64,000 nt of DNA from NCBI RefSeq assembly GCF_900156825.1, contig NZ_FTOV01000003.1:186001-250000 (forward strand). Reading direction: 5' to 3'. Shown here in pieces: positions 24,164-32,767 of this stretch. This DNA is from Chryseobacterium gambrini. GTDB lineage: Bacteria; Bacteroidota; Bacteroidia; Flavobacteriales; Weeksellaceae. A program made the translations under genes and the position numbers. Positions within the stretch are counted from its first letter, which is position 1; each line of letters begins with the position of its first letter. The notes beneath the pieces were generated by a model, which saw nothing but the letters and a program-made list of their open reading frames with translations, was not told the origin of the DNA and searched no databases.

Positions 24164-25363
24164 ATGAATTCAAAAGAATTATTAAAGATTGCCAATGAGT
24201 TTGGCACCCCGGTGTATGTTTACGATGCCGAATCCATTAAAACACAATACGAGAAACTTACCTCTTCTTTCCTAAAACACACAAAGTTTTTCTACGCAGC
24301 AAAAGCGCTTACCAATATCAACATCCTGAAGTATGTGAAAAATCTGGGAGCTTCATTAGATTGTGTATCCATCAATGAAGTAAAACTAGGTTTAAAAGCA
24401 GGCTTTACGAAAGAAAAAATACTTTTTACGCCCAATTGTGTAGATCTTGCCGAGATTGAAGAAGCGATGACTTTCGGGGTGCACATCAATATCGATAATA
24501 TTTCTATTCTGGAGCAGTTCGGGAACAAATACGGAAACTCTTACCCGATTTTGGTAAGAATCAACCCGCATATTTTTGCCGGCGGAAACTATAAAATTTC
24601 TACAGGACATATCGACAGTAAATTCGGGATTTCCATCCATCAGGTTCGTCATATCGAAAGAGTGATGAAATCTACCAACCTTAATGTGGAAGGTCTTCAT
24701 ATGCACACCGGAAGCGAGATCAAAGATCCGGATGTTTTCCTTCAGGCTTTGGAGATCATGCTGGAATTATCCGAACATTTCCCGAATCTGAAATATCTGG
24801 ATATGGGAAGCGGATTTAAAATTCCTTATCAGGACACCGAAGAAGAAACCGATGTAAAAACATTAGGAAAAAAAGTGGAAAAAGTAATCTCCGAATTTTC
24901 AAAATCAACCGGAAAAAAATTCGAATTATGGTTTGAACCGGGTAAATTCCTTGTCGGAAAAAGCGGATATTTACTGGTGAAAGCCAACGTGATTAAACAA
25001 ACAACGGCAACTGTTTTTGTCGGGGTGAATTCAGGATTCAATCATCTGATCCGTCCGATGTTCTACGATTCGTATCATGTGATTGAAAACTTATCGAACC
25101 CGAAAGGAGCGGAAAGAATTTATACCGTGGTAGGAAACATCTGCGAAACGGATACTTTTGCATGGGACAGAAAGCTTAATGAAGTAAGAGAAGGCGATAT
25201 TCTGGCGTTCCACAATGCGGGAGCTTACGGTTTTGAGATGAGTTCCAACTTTAATTCAAGATTAAAACCTGCCGAAGTTCTGTTTTTAGACGGAAAAGCA
25301 CATCTCATCAGAAAAAGAGATGAGTTTGAAGATCTTTTGAAAAATCAGATCGAGGTATTGTAG
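24164..25363 (+). CDS. lysA: Diaminopimelate decarboxylase
   Basis: A 399-residue PLP enzyme (fold type III, alanine-racemase barrel) that makes L-lysine from meso-diaminopimelate, the last step of the pathway. The PLP lysine is K47 in FYAAKALTN. HMHTGSEI and the C-terminal GNICETDTF, with the Cys that reaches the active site of the partner subunit, are both present; EPGKFLVG is the Orn/DAP/Arg decarboxylase family-2 signature. Length is normal. It sits alone behind a hairpin terminator and a possible leader peptide, which suggests attenuation. Confidence 0.95.
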   Translation: MNSKELLKIANEFGTPVYVYDAESIKTQYEKLTSSFLKHTKFFYAAKALTNINILKYVKNLGASLDCVSINEVKLGLKAGFTKEKILFTPNCVDLAEIEEAMTFGVHINIDNISILEQFGNKYGNSYPILVRINPHIFAGGNYKISTGHIDSKFGISIHQVRHIERVMKSTNLNVEGLHMHTGSEIKDPDVFLQALEIMLELSEHFPNLKYLDMGSGFKIPYQDTEEETDVKTLGKKVEKVISEFSKSTGKKFELWFEPGKFLVGKSGYLLVKANVIKQTTATVFVGVNSGFNHLIRPMFYDSYHVIENLSNPKGAERIYTVVGNICETDTFAWDRKLNEVREGDILAFHNAGAYGFEMSSNFNSRLKPAEVLFLDGKAHLIRKRDEFEDLLKNQIEVL

Positions 25364-25407
25364 ATCGGGAAAAATGCCTTAACTTTATAGAACAATAGTA
25401 ATAATTT

Positions 25408-25839
25408 ATGAAAAAAATATTTTCAGTTTTGGCAGTAACGGTTTTTGCCTTTTCATTTTCCCAGACTTATGTAAATGTTTCTTCGGTTAAAAAGCAGGTA
25501 GATAATGTTTACAAAGGCGGACAGGAAAAATTTGAATATGACCTCACCAATAATTTGAGATATACAGCAAATGCATTTCAGGTAAACGGTGATTTTACAT
25601 TGAATTTTAAAGTAAATGAAAAGGGAGATATTACCGATGTTAAACTTTTACCTGAGCTTTATGATAAAGGATTTGAAAGAGAAGTGAAGAGAGATTTGGG
25701 CAGAATGAAAAAGCATTTTGCAGTAAATCAACCAAAAAATGTTTCCGTTGGATTAAGTTTCGGAAGAGATTTGAAACCTTCAGACGGCAGACTGGCGTTT
25801 CAGGGAAGAGATTCTTTTGCGAATCAGAATACAAAATAA
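25408..25839 (+). CDS. Small secreted TonB_C-like protein
   Basis: A 143-residue protein with a signal peptide (ending near FAFSFSQT). The mature part follows a pattern shared with three genes at 27.8-29.5 kb: a YKGG motif near residue 37, then VNGDFTLNFKVNEKGDITDVKLLPE, like the beta-hairpin of the TonB C-terminal domain, which normally contacts the TonB box. There is no transmembrane anchor or Pro-rich spacer, so it is not a TonB. Function unknown. The W-x-P-A motif of its paralogues is not kept. Ends at a strong terminator. Confidence 0.72.
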   Translation: MKKIFSVLAVTVFAFSFSQTYVNVSSVKKQVDNVYKGGQEKFEYDLTNNLRYTANAFQVNGDFTLNFKVNEKGDITDVKLLPELYDKGFEREVKRDLGRMKKHFAVNQPKNVSVGLSFGRDLKPSDGRLAFQGRDSFANQNTK

Positions 25840-25859
25840 TCCGGCTCGAAGATATATGG

Positions 25860-25888
25860 AAGCTCCGCAAAATGCGGAGCTTTTTTTA
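25860..25888 (+). terminator. Terminator after the TonB_C-like gene
   Basis: AGCTCCGCA / TGCGGAGCT, a perfect 9-bp stem with a three-base loop, followed by seven T. Confidence 0.93.
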
Positions 25889-25993
25889 TTGTTTTTTAAT
25901 ATTTATTTTACACTCTTGGCATAATCTTTACATCTCTACATTATCAGTCCATTCCAAAATATTTCTGAAACATCAACACTAAAACATCAAAAT

Positions 25994-27727
25994 ATGGCTA
26001 AAAATATTGCAGAGCAAATTGTAGAAATGCTCGAAAACGCCAATGTGAAAAGAATTTATGCCGTTACAGGCGACAGTTTAAACCATTTAAATATAGCCGT
26101 TAAAAAAAGCAGCATCGAATGGATTCACGTAAGGCACGAAGAAGCCGGAGCTTATGCAGCAGCTGCGGAAGCGGAACTGGATGGTTTTGCGGTTTGCGCG
26201 GGAAGCTGCGGACCGGGACACGTTCATTTAATCAATGGGGTTTATGAAGCGCACCGTTCTCATGTTCCGATGTTGGTTATTGCTTCCACGATTCCAAGTG
26301 AAGAAATGGGGATGGATTATTTTCAGGAGACCAACACCATTAAGTTATTCGACGATTGCAGTCATTACAACCAAATGATTACAAGACCGGAACAGGTTCA
26401 GCGAACGGTACAGACGGCTATTCAGCATGCAATTTCCAAAAAAGGCGTTGCCGTAATCGGTCTTCCGGGAGACGTTTCGGAACTGGATGCGGAAGAAGCG
26501 GTGACTTCCAATAAAATTTTCAGAACAAATCCTGTTATTCGTCCTTCAGATGAAGAATTAAAAGAACTCGCAGATTTAATCAACGACAGTAAAAAAGTAA
26601 CGATCTATTGCGGAATCGGCGCGGAAAATGCCAATCCGGAAGTTGTGGAACTTTCAAAATATTTAAAAGCTCCGGTGGGATATTCTTTCCGCGGAAAAAT
26701 GTCTATTCAACCCAATAATCCCAATGAAGTCGGATTAACCGGACTTCTGGGACTTCCTTCAGCTTATCATGCCATGCACGAAGCCGATCTTCTGATTCTT
26801 CTGGGGACAGATTTTCCTTACGAGAAATTTATGCCCGTCAAAAATAAAATTGTACAAATTGATGAAGCCCCTGAACGATTGGGAAGAAGAGCAAAACTGG
26901 AACTGGGATTAACGGGCGATGTAAAAGAAACCATCAAAGCACTTTTACCATTATTGAAAGAAAAAACAGACAGTAATTTCCTTAAACAGCAGCTTGAGTT
27001 TTATGAAAAGGTTAAAGAAAATCAGCTAACCTACGTGAAAGATCCGGGAACCGAAAACGCCATTCAGCCGGAATTTGTTACCCATACTTTGGATAAACTG
27101 ACAAAGAAAGATGCCATTTTTACGGTAGATACAGGAATGTGCTGTGTTTGGGGTGCGAGATACATCACAGGAACCGGAGAACGGAAAATGCTCGGTTCTT
27201 TTAATCACGGTTCGATGGCGAATGCGATGCCGATGGCAATTGGAGCGTCTTTAGCGTATCCTGAAAGGCAGGTTGTAGCTTTATGCGGCGACGGAGGTTT
27301 ATCCATGCTTTTGGGAGATATGGCAACGATTTTTCAGTATAAACTACCAGTGAAAATTATTGTGTTCAATAACCGGTCTTTAGGAATGGTAAAACTGGAA
27401 ATGGAAGTCGGAGGAATGCCGGACAATGAAACGGATATGGTTAATCCGGATTTTGCAATGATTGCCCAAGCAATGGGATATCCCGGAAAAAATGTAAATA
27501 AACCTGAAGATGTGGAAGCTGCCATTAAAGAATGTCTTAATTATAACGGTCCTTATCTTTTAAATATTTTTACCAATCCGAATGCACTGGCTTTACCGCC
27601 GAAAATTGAAGCCGCGCAGGTTTTAGGAATGACAAAATCCATGGCTCAACTCATGTTGGGTGGAAAAATGGAAGAAGCGCTCGACACTGTGAAAAGCAAT
27701 TACAAACACATTAAAGATCTATTGTAA
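25994..27727 (+). CDS. poxB: TPP-dependent pyruvate oxidase/dehydrogenase (PoxB-like)
   Basis: A 577-residue thiamine-diphosphate enzyme. It has the cofactor-activating E50 in VRHEEAGAYAA, a central domain, and the TPP-binding GDGG near residue 432, with NNRSLG about 25 residues later. Length and sequence fit the PoxB branch (pyruvate to acetate and CO2 with electrons to quinone) rather than acetolactate synthase. The C-terminal amphipathic membrane-binding helix of E. coli PoxB cannot be confirmed: the end reads ALDTVKSNYKHIKDLL. Single gene placed between members of the TonB_C-like family. Confidence 0.85.
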   Translation: MAKNIAEQIVEMLENANVKRIYAVTGDSLNHLNIAVKKSSIEWIHVRHEEAGAYAAAAEAELDGFAVCAGSCGPGHVHLINGVYEAHRSHVPMLVIASTIPSEEMGMDYFQETNTIKLFDDCSHYNQMITRPEQVQRTVQTAIQHAISKKGVAVIGLPGDVSELDAEEAVTSNKIFRTNPVIRPSDEELKELADLINDSKKVTIYCGIGAENANPEVVELSKYLKAPVGYSFRGKMSIQPNNPNEVGLTGLLGLPSAYHAMHEADLLILLGTDFPYEKFMPVKNKIVQIDEAPERLGRRAKLELGLTGDVKETIKALLPLLKEKTDSNFLKQQLEFYEKVKENQLTYVKDPGTENAIQPEFVTHTLDKLTKKDAIFTVDTGMCCVWGARYITGTGERKMLGSFNHGSMANAMPMAIGASLAYPERQVVALCGDGGLSMLLGDMATIFQYKLPVKIIVFNNRSLGMVKLEMEVGGMPDNETDMVNPDFAMIAQAMGYPGKNVNKPEDVEAAIKECLNYNGPYLLNIFTNPNALALPPKIEAAQVLGMTKSMAQLMLGGKMEEALDTVKSNYKHIKDLL

Positions 27728-27798
27728 TATCCATCATCAGATAATGCTTTTCTCTCATTGGTTTAAGTATTATCTTTGTTTAAGTAAATTTAATTTTA

Positions 27799-28299
27799 AT
27801 GAAAAATCCTATGAGAACGATACTGATACTTCTTACGTTTTTTGCATCAAATTTTGCTTTTGCCCAATTTAATGATGTAGAAGAAAGAGACGATAATTTT
27901 ATGACTGAGAACAATAAAAATATTCTCAAAATAGATATAAAAGAGCCCCTGTTGCAGGTAGCCGTAAAAAACTGTAACGATTTTAAGGCGGCAAGTTTCG
28001 AAGGCGGAATTCCCGCTTACAAAGAAATGCTGAGAAAATATATGTACGATTACCTGAATACAGATTTCTATGTGCTGAATGGTGATTTCACATTTACCCT
28101 TACCGTAGACCAAAACGGAAAAGTCACCAATATCGAAGGAAGCCCGAAAGTTTCAAACAGTCAGGTGTTTTTTGATGATATGAAATATGTCGTAAGAAGA
28201 ATCAAGAAAAACTGGATTCCTGCAAGCTGCAACGGACAGCCTGTAACATCTCAGGTCAAAATAAAAATGAATCTGTCTTCCATTGCAACAGATGTATAA
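27799..28299 (+). CDS. Secreted TonB_C-like protein, paralogue A
   Basis: A 166-residue protein with a signal peptide (ending near NFAFAQF). A charged linker is followed by the shared module (about 70-165): F-E-G-G-I, a helix around MLRKYMYDYLN, then NGDFTFTLTVDQNGKVTNIEG and the end motif NWIPASCNGQPV. This resembles the TonB C-terminal fold without the anchor. It is the first of three tandem genes with spacings of 17 and -14 bases, so one operon. Function unknown. Confidence 0.75.
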   Translation: MKNPMRTILILLTFFASNFAFAQFNDVEERDDNFMTENNKNILKIDIKEPLLQVAVKNCNDFKAASFEGGIPAYKEMLRKYMYDYLNTDFYVLNGDFTFTLTVDQNGKVTNIEGSPKVSNSQVFFDDMKYVVRRIKKNWIPASCNGQPVTSQVKIKMNLSSIATDV

Positions 28300-28316
28300 G
28301 ACAACTTTTAATAACC

Positions 28317-28733
28317 ATGAAAAAATATCTTTTAATTTTACCTTTATTGCTTATTGGCGGTAAAGGCTTTTCTCAGGAAAATACAACTCAGGTTCAGCAG
28401 ACAGCGGAAAATTATCAGAAAGCAGAATTTCCGGGAGGCGATCAGGCATTTCAGAAAGAATTCATGAATATGGTTCATGCCTATATCGATATGGCTCTGT
28501 ATGCCATTCAGGGAAAAGTTACCTTTGTGTTTAATATTGATTCCAGAGGAAAAATCAGCCAGATCGATGTTCTTCCGAAATTCAAAAACAATGAAATGTT
28601 TATCGACGATATGAAATATGCGGCGAAAAAAGTAAAAGGAAAATGGACTCCCGCAAAGAAAAACGGCGTTCCGGTCGATTCAAAATTTGTTATGAAGGTG
28701 AATTTCAGTACGAATACTTATGATCATGATTAG
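28317..28733 (+). CDS. Secreted TonB_C-like protein, paralogue B
   Basis: A 138-residue protein, signal peptide ending near KGFSQE. It is the shortest clean copy of the module: AEFPGGDQAF, then a helix with MVHAYIDMALY, the strand pair around GKVTFVFNIDSRGKISQIDV, and the signature KWTPAKKNGVPVDS. Same strand and operon as its neighbours; its last 14 bases overlap the start of the next gene. Confidence 0.78.
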   Translation: MKKYLLILPLLLIGGKGFSQENTTQVQQTAENYQKAEFPGGDQAFQKEFMNMVHAYIDMALYAIQGKVTFVFNIDSRGKISQIDVLPKFKNNEMFIDDMKYAAKKVKGKWTPAKKNGVPVDSKFVMKVNFSTNTYDHD

Positions 28734-29457
28734 AAAATTATTTCCATTTATTATTTTATTGTGTTTTTCATCTGTCTGTGCGCAAATCAGTAATGCTTAC
28801 TATTCCGTAGGTGAAGAAGCTTACAAAGGGGGGGCTGAAAAGATGTATCAGGATATCCACGATGTAATGACAAGAAAAAATCTTCAGAAATGTCCTAAAA
28901 ACGAGTATTTTTATGTCAAACTAAGAATAGATCGCACAGGAAAACCGGGACTTATACAAGACAAGCGAACAAAAGAGTTTATGCAAAAATCTCCGTGTGC
29001 ATATGATTATGTGATAAAAACACTCGGTGAGCTTCACGATTGGATTCCCAGTAAAAACGTAACGCTTTCGGATGGTACACTTTATGAATTTCCGTTTTTT
29101 CCTAATGATTTGGTTGGAGATAATTACAAAAAAGATTATAATGCAAAAGAACAGACAGAAAAGGCATCCTATGAAGGAGGGACTGATGCTTTCAGAAAGG
29201 AACTTGCTTATTTAATCGGGGAATATCTTGCAGATTTGTACAAGCCGGAGGGGGTTTTTGAATTATCTTTTACGGTAAATGAAAACGGTAGAGCATCGGA
29301 TTTTGATATTTTTCCCAAATCTCCCTCATCTGAACAGTTTGTGAAAGATATAAATACAATTACTAAAAGAATGAAGGACAAGTGGACCCCTGCAAAATTC
29401 AGAGGACAAAATATTTCTTCAAGAAATGTAATTAAAATAAGATTCAGAAATGATTAA
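28720..29457 (+). CDS. Secreted protein with two TonB_C-like modules, paralogue C
   Basis: A 245-residue protein with a signal peptide (ending near SSVCAQI). Two copies of the module appear: about 28-120 (YKGGAEKMY to WIPSKNVTL, divergent, with extra Cys) and about 145-243 (YEGGTDAFRKEL to KWTPAKFRGQNIS, close to paralogue B). The duplicated architecture suggests two binding surfaces. A second in-frame ATG at 28726 would leave two fewer residues. Last gene of the tandem set. Confidence 0.76.
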   Translation: MIMIRKLFPFIILLCFSSVCAQISNAYYSVGEEAYKGGAEKMYQDIHDVMTRKNLQKCPKNEYFYVKLRIDRTGKPGLIQDKRTKEFMQKSPCAYDYVIKTLGELHDWIPSKNVTLSDGTLYEFPFFPNDLVGDNYKKDYNAKEQTEKASYEGGTDAFRKELAYLIGEYLADLYKPEGVFELSFTVNENGRASDFDIFPKSPSSEQFVKDINTITKRMKDKWTPAKFRGQNISSRNVIKIRFRND

Positions 29458-29484
29458 CTCCTGACATTCTGTCACAATATTTTG

Positions 29485-29492
29485 TATCTTTG
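29485..29492 (+). promoter_or_regulatory. Candidate -7 element for miaB
   Basis: TATCTTTG fits TAnnTTTG, about 93 bases before the GTG start. No clear TTTG partner upstream. Confidence 0.45.
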
Positions 29493-29585
29493 CAAATTCA
29501 ATAAGTTCAGAATTTAATGTTTTGAGTTCAAACCGGTATGTGTAGAACCTTAGACGTTAAATTTTAAACCTCAAATTCGATTATC

Positions 29586-31022
29586 GTGCAGGAAAAATAT
29601 ATAGACGAAACAAAACAGGGAGAAGCTTTTGCCATTGCGGAAAAAGCAGAAAACTCAAAGAAATTATTCTTGGAGAGCTACGGTTGTCAGATGAATTTCT
29701 CTGACTCTGAGATTGTTGCATCCATACTTAATGAGCAGGGGTATAATACCACTTTAAAAGCGGAAGAAGCAGATTTAATTCTTTTAAACACCTGTTCTAT
29801 CCGTGAAAAAGCAGAACAAACGGTAAGAATGCGTCTTTCACAGTTCAAAAACCTGAAAAAAGAAAAACCGAACATGACGGTTGGAGTTTTGGGCTGCATG
29901 GCAGAAAGACTGAAAACCAAATTCTTAGAAGAAGAACAGTTGGTGGATCTTGTGGTTGGTCCCGATGCATACAGAGACTTGCCTAACCTTTTAAAAGAAA
30001 CTGAAGACGGAAGAGATGCCATCAACGTAATCCTTTCCAAAGAAGAAACATATGCAGATATCAATCCTGTTCGTTTAGGCGGAAATGGGGTTACGGCTTT
30101 TGTAACGATTACAAGAGGCTGCGATAATATGTGTACGTTCTGCGTTGTTCCTTTCACAAGAGGAAGAGAAAGAAGCCGTGATCCGCATTCTATTCTGGAT
30201 GAATGTAAAAGTCTTTGGGAAAGCGGGTATAAAGAAATTACCTTATTAGGACAAAACGTAGATTCTTACCTTTGGTATGGAGGCGGTCCTAAAAAAGATT
30301 TCGCCAAAGCATCAGAAATGCAGAAAGCTACAGCCGTGAATTTTGCCCAGTTGCTTGATCTGGTTGCAAAAGCCGTTCCTGAAGTGAGAATCCGTTTCTC
30401 TACTTCCAATCCGCAGGATATGAGTTTGGATGTATTCAGAATGATGGCAAAACACGATAACATCTGTAAATACGTTCACCTTCCGGTTCAGAGCGGAAGC
30501 AACAATATGCTGGAAGCCATGAACAGACAGCACACCCGCGAAGAATATTTAGATTTAATTAAAAAAGCAAAAGAAATCGTTCCCGAAGTTGCTTTTTCTC
30601 AGGATATGATCGTCGGTTTCTGCAACGAAACAGAAGAAGATCACCAAGGTACATTAAGCTTAATGAGAGAAGTGGAATACGACTACGGTTATATGTTCGC
30701 TTACTCAGAAAGACCGGGAACTCCCGCTCACAAAAAGATGGAGGACAATATTCCGGCAGACGTTAAACAGAGACGTTTGGCAGAAGTCATTGCCTTACAG
30801 GGAGAACTGTCCAGAAAAAGAATGAAATCTTATGTAGGAAGAGTTCACCAGATTTTAATTGAAGGAATTTCCAAAAAGAACGAAAACCAGTGGAAAGGAA
30901 GAAACTCCCAGAATGCAGTTTGCGTTTTCGATAAACTGGAAGGTCAGAAAATTGGTGACATTGTGGACGTTTTTGTTTTTGACAATACACAGGGCACACT
31001 TTTAGGGGAAACGGTAAAGTAA
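29586..31022 (+). CDS. miaB: tRNA-2-methylthio-N6-dimethylallyladenosine synthase MiaB
   Basis: A 478-residue radical-SAM methylthiotransferase that adds the 2-methylthio group to i6A37 of tRNA. The N-terminal UPF0004 domain holds the auxiliary cluster cysteines (C34 in SYGCQMN, C70 in LNTCSI, C near 104 in GCMAE). The radical SAM motif CxxxCxxC is at about 179-186 (CDNMCTFC), and a TRAM domain closes the protein. The start is GTG at 29586: it gives the usual short N-terminal extension, and no ATG lies close by. MiaE, which acts next, is at 5535. Confidence 0.95.
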   Translation: MQEKYIDETKQGEAFAIAEKAENSKKLFLESYGCQMNFSDSEIVASILNEQGYNTTLKAEEADLILLNTCSIREKAEQTVRMRLSQFKNLKKEKPNMTVGVLGCMAERLKTKFLEEEQLVDLVVGPDAYRDLPNLLKETEDGRDAINVILSKEETYADINPVRLGGNGVTAFVTITRGCDNMCTFCVVPFTRGRERSRDPHSILDECKSLWESGYKEITLLGQNVDSYLWYGGGPKKDFAKASEMQKATAVNFAQLLDLVAKAVPEVRIRFSTSNPQDMSLDVFRMMAKHDNICKYVHLPVQSGSNNMLEAMNRQHTREEYLDLIKKAKEIVPEVAFSQDMIVGFCNETEEDHQGTLSLMREVEYDYGYMFAYSERPGTPAHKKMEDNIPADVKQRRLAEVIALQGELSRKRMKSYVGRVHQILIEGISKKNENQWKGRNSQNAVCVFDKLEGQKIGDIVDVFVFDNTQGTLLGETVK

Positions 31023-31101
31023 TTTATTGGGCAGCTTAGAACTTTGTTCATAGCTTTCGATTAAAGCCTTCGCTTTTATCTCATGTATGCCTTCCGTTCC
31101 T

Positions 31102-31134
31102 GCTTTTTTATTTTTTTGGAAAAATAAAAAGAGC
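31102..31134. repeat. A/T inverted repeat in the miaB-nuclease gap
   Basis: GCTTTTTTATTTTT and AAAAATAAAAAGAGC face each other around a four-base centre. The gap (31023-31207) differs in texture from its flanks and may be a dispersed repeat or an insertion scar beside the DUF1016 gene. Confidence 0.4.
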
Positions 31135-31207
31135 TCCATTCAAGTCGGGCTGCGTGCATCTCAATAGTGAGTAAGTTTTAATATAAAATTGAGAATACTC
31201 TTTCAAA

Positions 31208-32263
31208 ATGAAAGATTTACAAAATACACAACTTTTACAAAATATTTCTTCATTACTCGATAATGCAAGAAAAAAAGTTGCTGTAGCTGTAAATCAGACC
31301 ATCGTTCTTACCTATTATGAAATAGGAAGAATGATTGTTGAAGATGAACAGAATGGAGAAAACAGAGCAGAATATGGAAAAGCTGTTCTTAAAGATTTGT
31401 CATTACATCTTACAGAAAGATTTGGTAAGGGGTTTTCTGTTTCAAATCTTAAACAAATTAGGCAATTTTATATTGTCTATTCAAAAGGACAAACACTGTC
31501 TGACGAATCGGGAGTAATAACAAATCAAAAACCAGCCCGGCAAGATTCTATAAAATTCAACCTTTCATGGTCTCATTATTTGAAGTTAATGAGAATCACT
31601 GATATTAATGAAAGGAGGTTCTACGAAATTGAAAGTTATAAAAACAACTGGAGCCTAAGAGAATTGCAGATACAGTATGATTCTGCTTTATATGCAAGAC
31701 TGTCTTTAAGCAAAAATAAAGAAGAGATTCTTCAGCTTGCTGAAAAAGGACAAATTATAGAAAAGTCCAAAGACCTCATCAAAGATCCTTATGTTTTGGA
31801 ATTTCTGGGGTTGTCTGAAAAGCCTCATTATTCTGAAAAAGAATTAGAATCTGAATTAATTGATAAACTTGAACATTTTCTTCTGGAATTAGGAACCGGA
31901 TTTACCTTTGTTGCAAGACAGGACAGAATAACCTTTGATGAAAAGCAATTCCGTATAGATTTGGTGTTTTACAACAGAGTTTTGAGATGTTTTGTCTTAA
32001 TTGATTTAAAAATCGGCGAACTCAAACATCAGGATATCGGGCAAATGCAGATGTACGTCAACTATTACGATAGAGAAAAACGCCTTGAAGGTGAAAATAA
32101 AACCATAGTCATTATTCTTTGTCAGGATAAAAGTGAAGCTTTGGTAAGATATACTTTACCGGAAGATAACGAACAGATTTTTGCAAGTAAATATTTTACC
32201 ATATTGCCAAGTAAACAAGATTTTATTAACATTTTAAACTCAGACAATGGAAAAATTTCATAA
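31208..32263 (+). CDS. PDDEXK nuclease of the DUF1016 (YhcG) family
   Basis: A 351-residue protein. The N-terminal DUF1016 part (about 1-150) has the helical pattern LTYYEIGRMIVEDEQNG...YGKAVLKDLS and LSWSHYLKLMRI. The C-terminal PD-(D/E)xK part has RIDLVFYNRVLRCFVLIDLK near 254-273, where D, D and K form the catalytic core. The family is scattered by horizontal transfer and is often near defence or restriction genes; here it stands without such partners. It overlaps the next gene by 17 bases. It interrupts what is normally a compact miaB to sigma-54 activator order. Confidence 0.88.
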   Translation: MKDLQNTQLLQNISSLLDNARKKVAVAVNQTIVLTYYEIGRMIVEDEQNGENRAEYGKAVLKDLSLHLTERFGKGFSVSNLKQIRQFYIVYSKGQTLSDESGVITNQKPARQDSIKFNLSWSHYLKLMRITDINERRFYEIESYKNNWSLRELQIQYDSALYARLSLSKNKEEILQLAEKGQIIEKSKDLIKDPYVLEFLGLSEKPHYSEKELESELIDKLEHFLLELGTGFTFVARQDRITFDEKQFRIDLVFYNRVLRCFVLIDLKIGELKHQDIGQMQMYVNYYDREKRLEGENKTIVIILCQDKSEALVRYTLPEDNEQIFASKYFTILPSKQDFINILNSDNGKIS

Positions 32264-32678
32264 ATATTGCCTAAGTGTATTGTTGGTAATAATCTGCAGC
32301 AATATTTCGGCTCAAATTTCCAACGGAACAGCCGAAAGTGAAGACTGTAAACAGCTTTATGAGCTTTATAACCGGATTTTAAATCAGGGTTGTGAAGATT
32401 TACAGGAAACCTGTACAAAAGAAAATCCTGTACAGAATATAACGATCAATCAAAAGCATCCTGCAATTGATCTTATCGGTAAAATTTTCTTCCATAAACA
32501 AAAGAACAATTTTCATCACGATAAAACAGGAACCGATTTTTATGATAAAGAAAAACATGATCAGCTCCTGAAAAATTTTGAAAAGAACAGCAGAGAAACG
32601 CTCTTCGCTGAAATTTTATATTTTAAAACCAGAGTTTCAAAAGTCAGAAATAAAGATTATTTGGACGTTGTAAGTTAA
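32247..32678 (+). CDS. Small secreted hypothetical protein
   Basis: A 143-residue protein with a signal peptide (hydrophobic 8-20, ending NISAQI). The mature part has four Cys in its first third (EDCKQLYELYNRILNQGCEDLQ..TCTKEN), suggesting two disulfides, and a His/Asp-rich middle (FHHDKTGTDFYDKEKHD). No known domain. It overlaps the nuclease gene by 17 bases, but a secreted product is unlikely to work with a cytosolic nuclease, so they may only share an insertion. Confidence 0.6.
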   Translation: MEKFHKYCLSVLLVIICSNISAQISNGTAESEDCKQLYELYNRILNQGCEDLQETCTKENPVQNITINQKHPAIDLIGKIFFHKQKNNFHHDKTGTDFYDKEKHDQLLKNFEKNSRETLFAEILYFKTRVSKVRNKDYLDVVS

Positions 32679-32767
32679 ATTTAAACTCAATTATTTTTAA
32701 ACTAAACAGCAGATTTACAATTAATTAATGTAAATCATATTCAAATCAATAATCTAAAAATTTACTT

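Noticed and set aside
31208..32678. Complete defence island around the DUF1016 nuclease
   Set aside because: No restriction, toxin or other defence gene accompanies it; the overlapping gene encodes a secreted protein.
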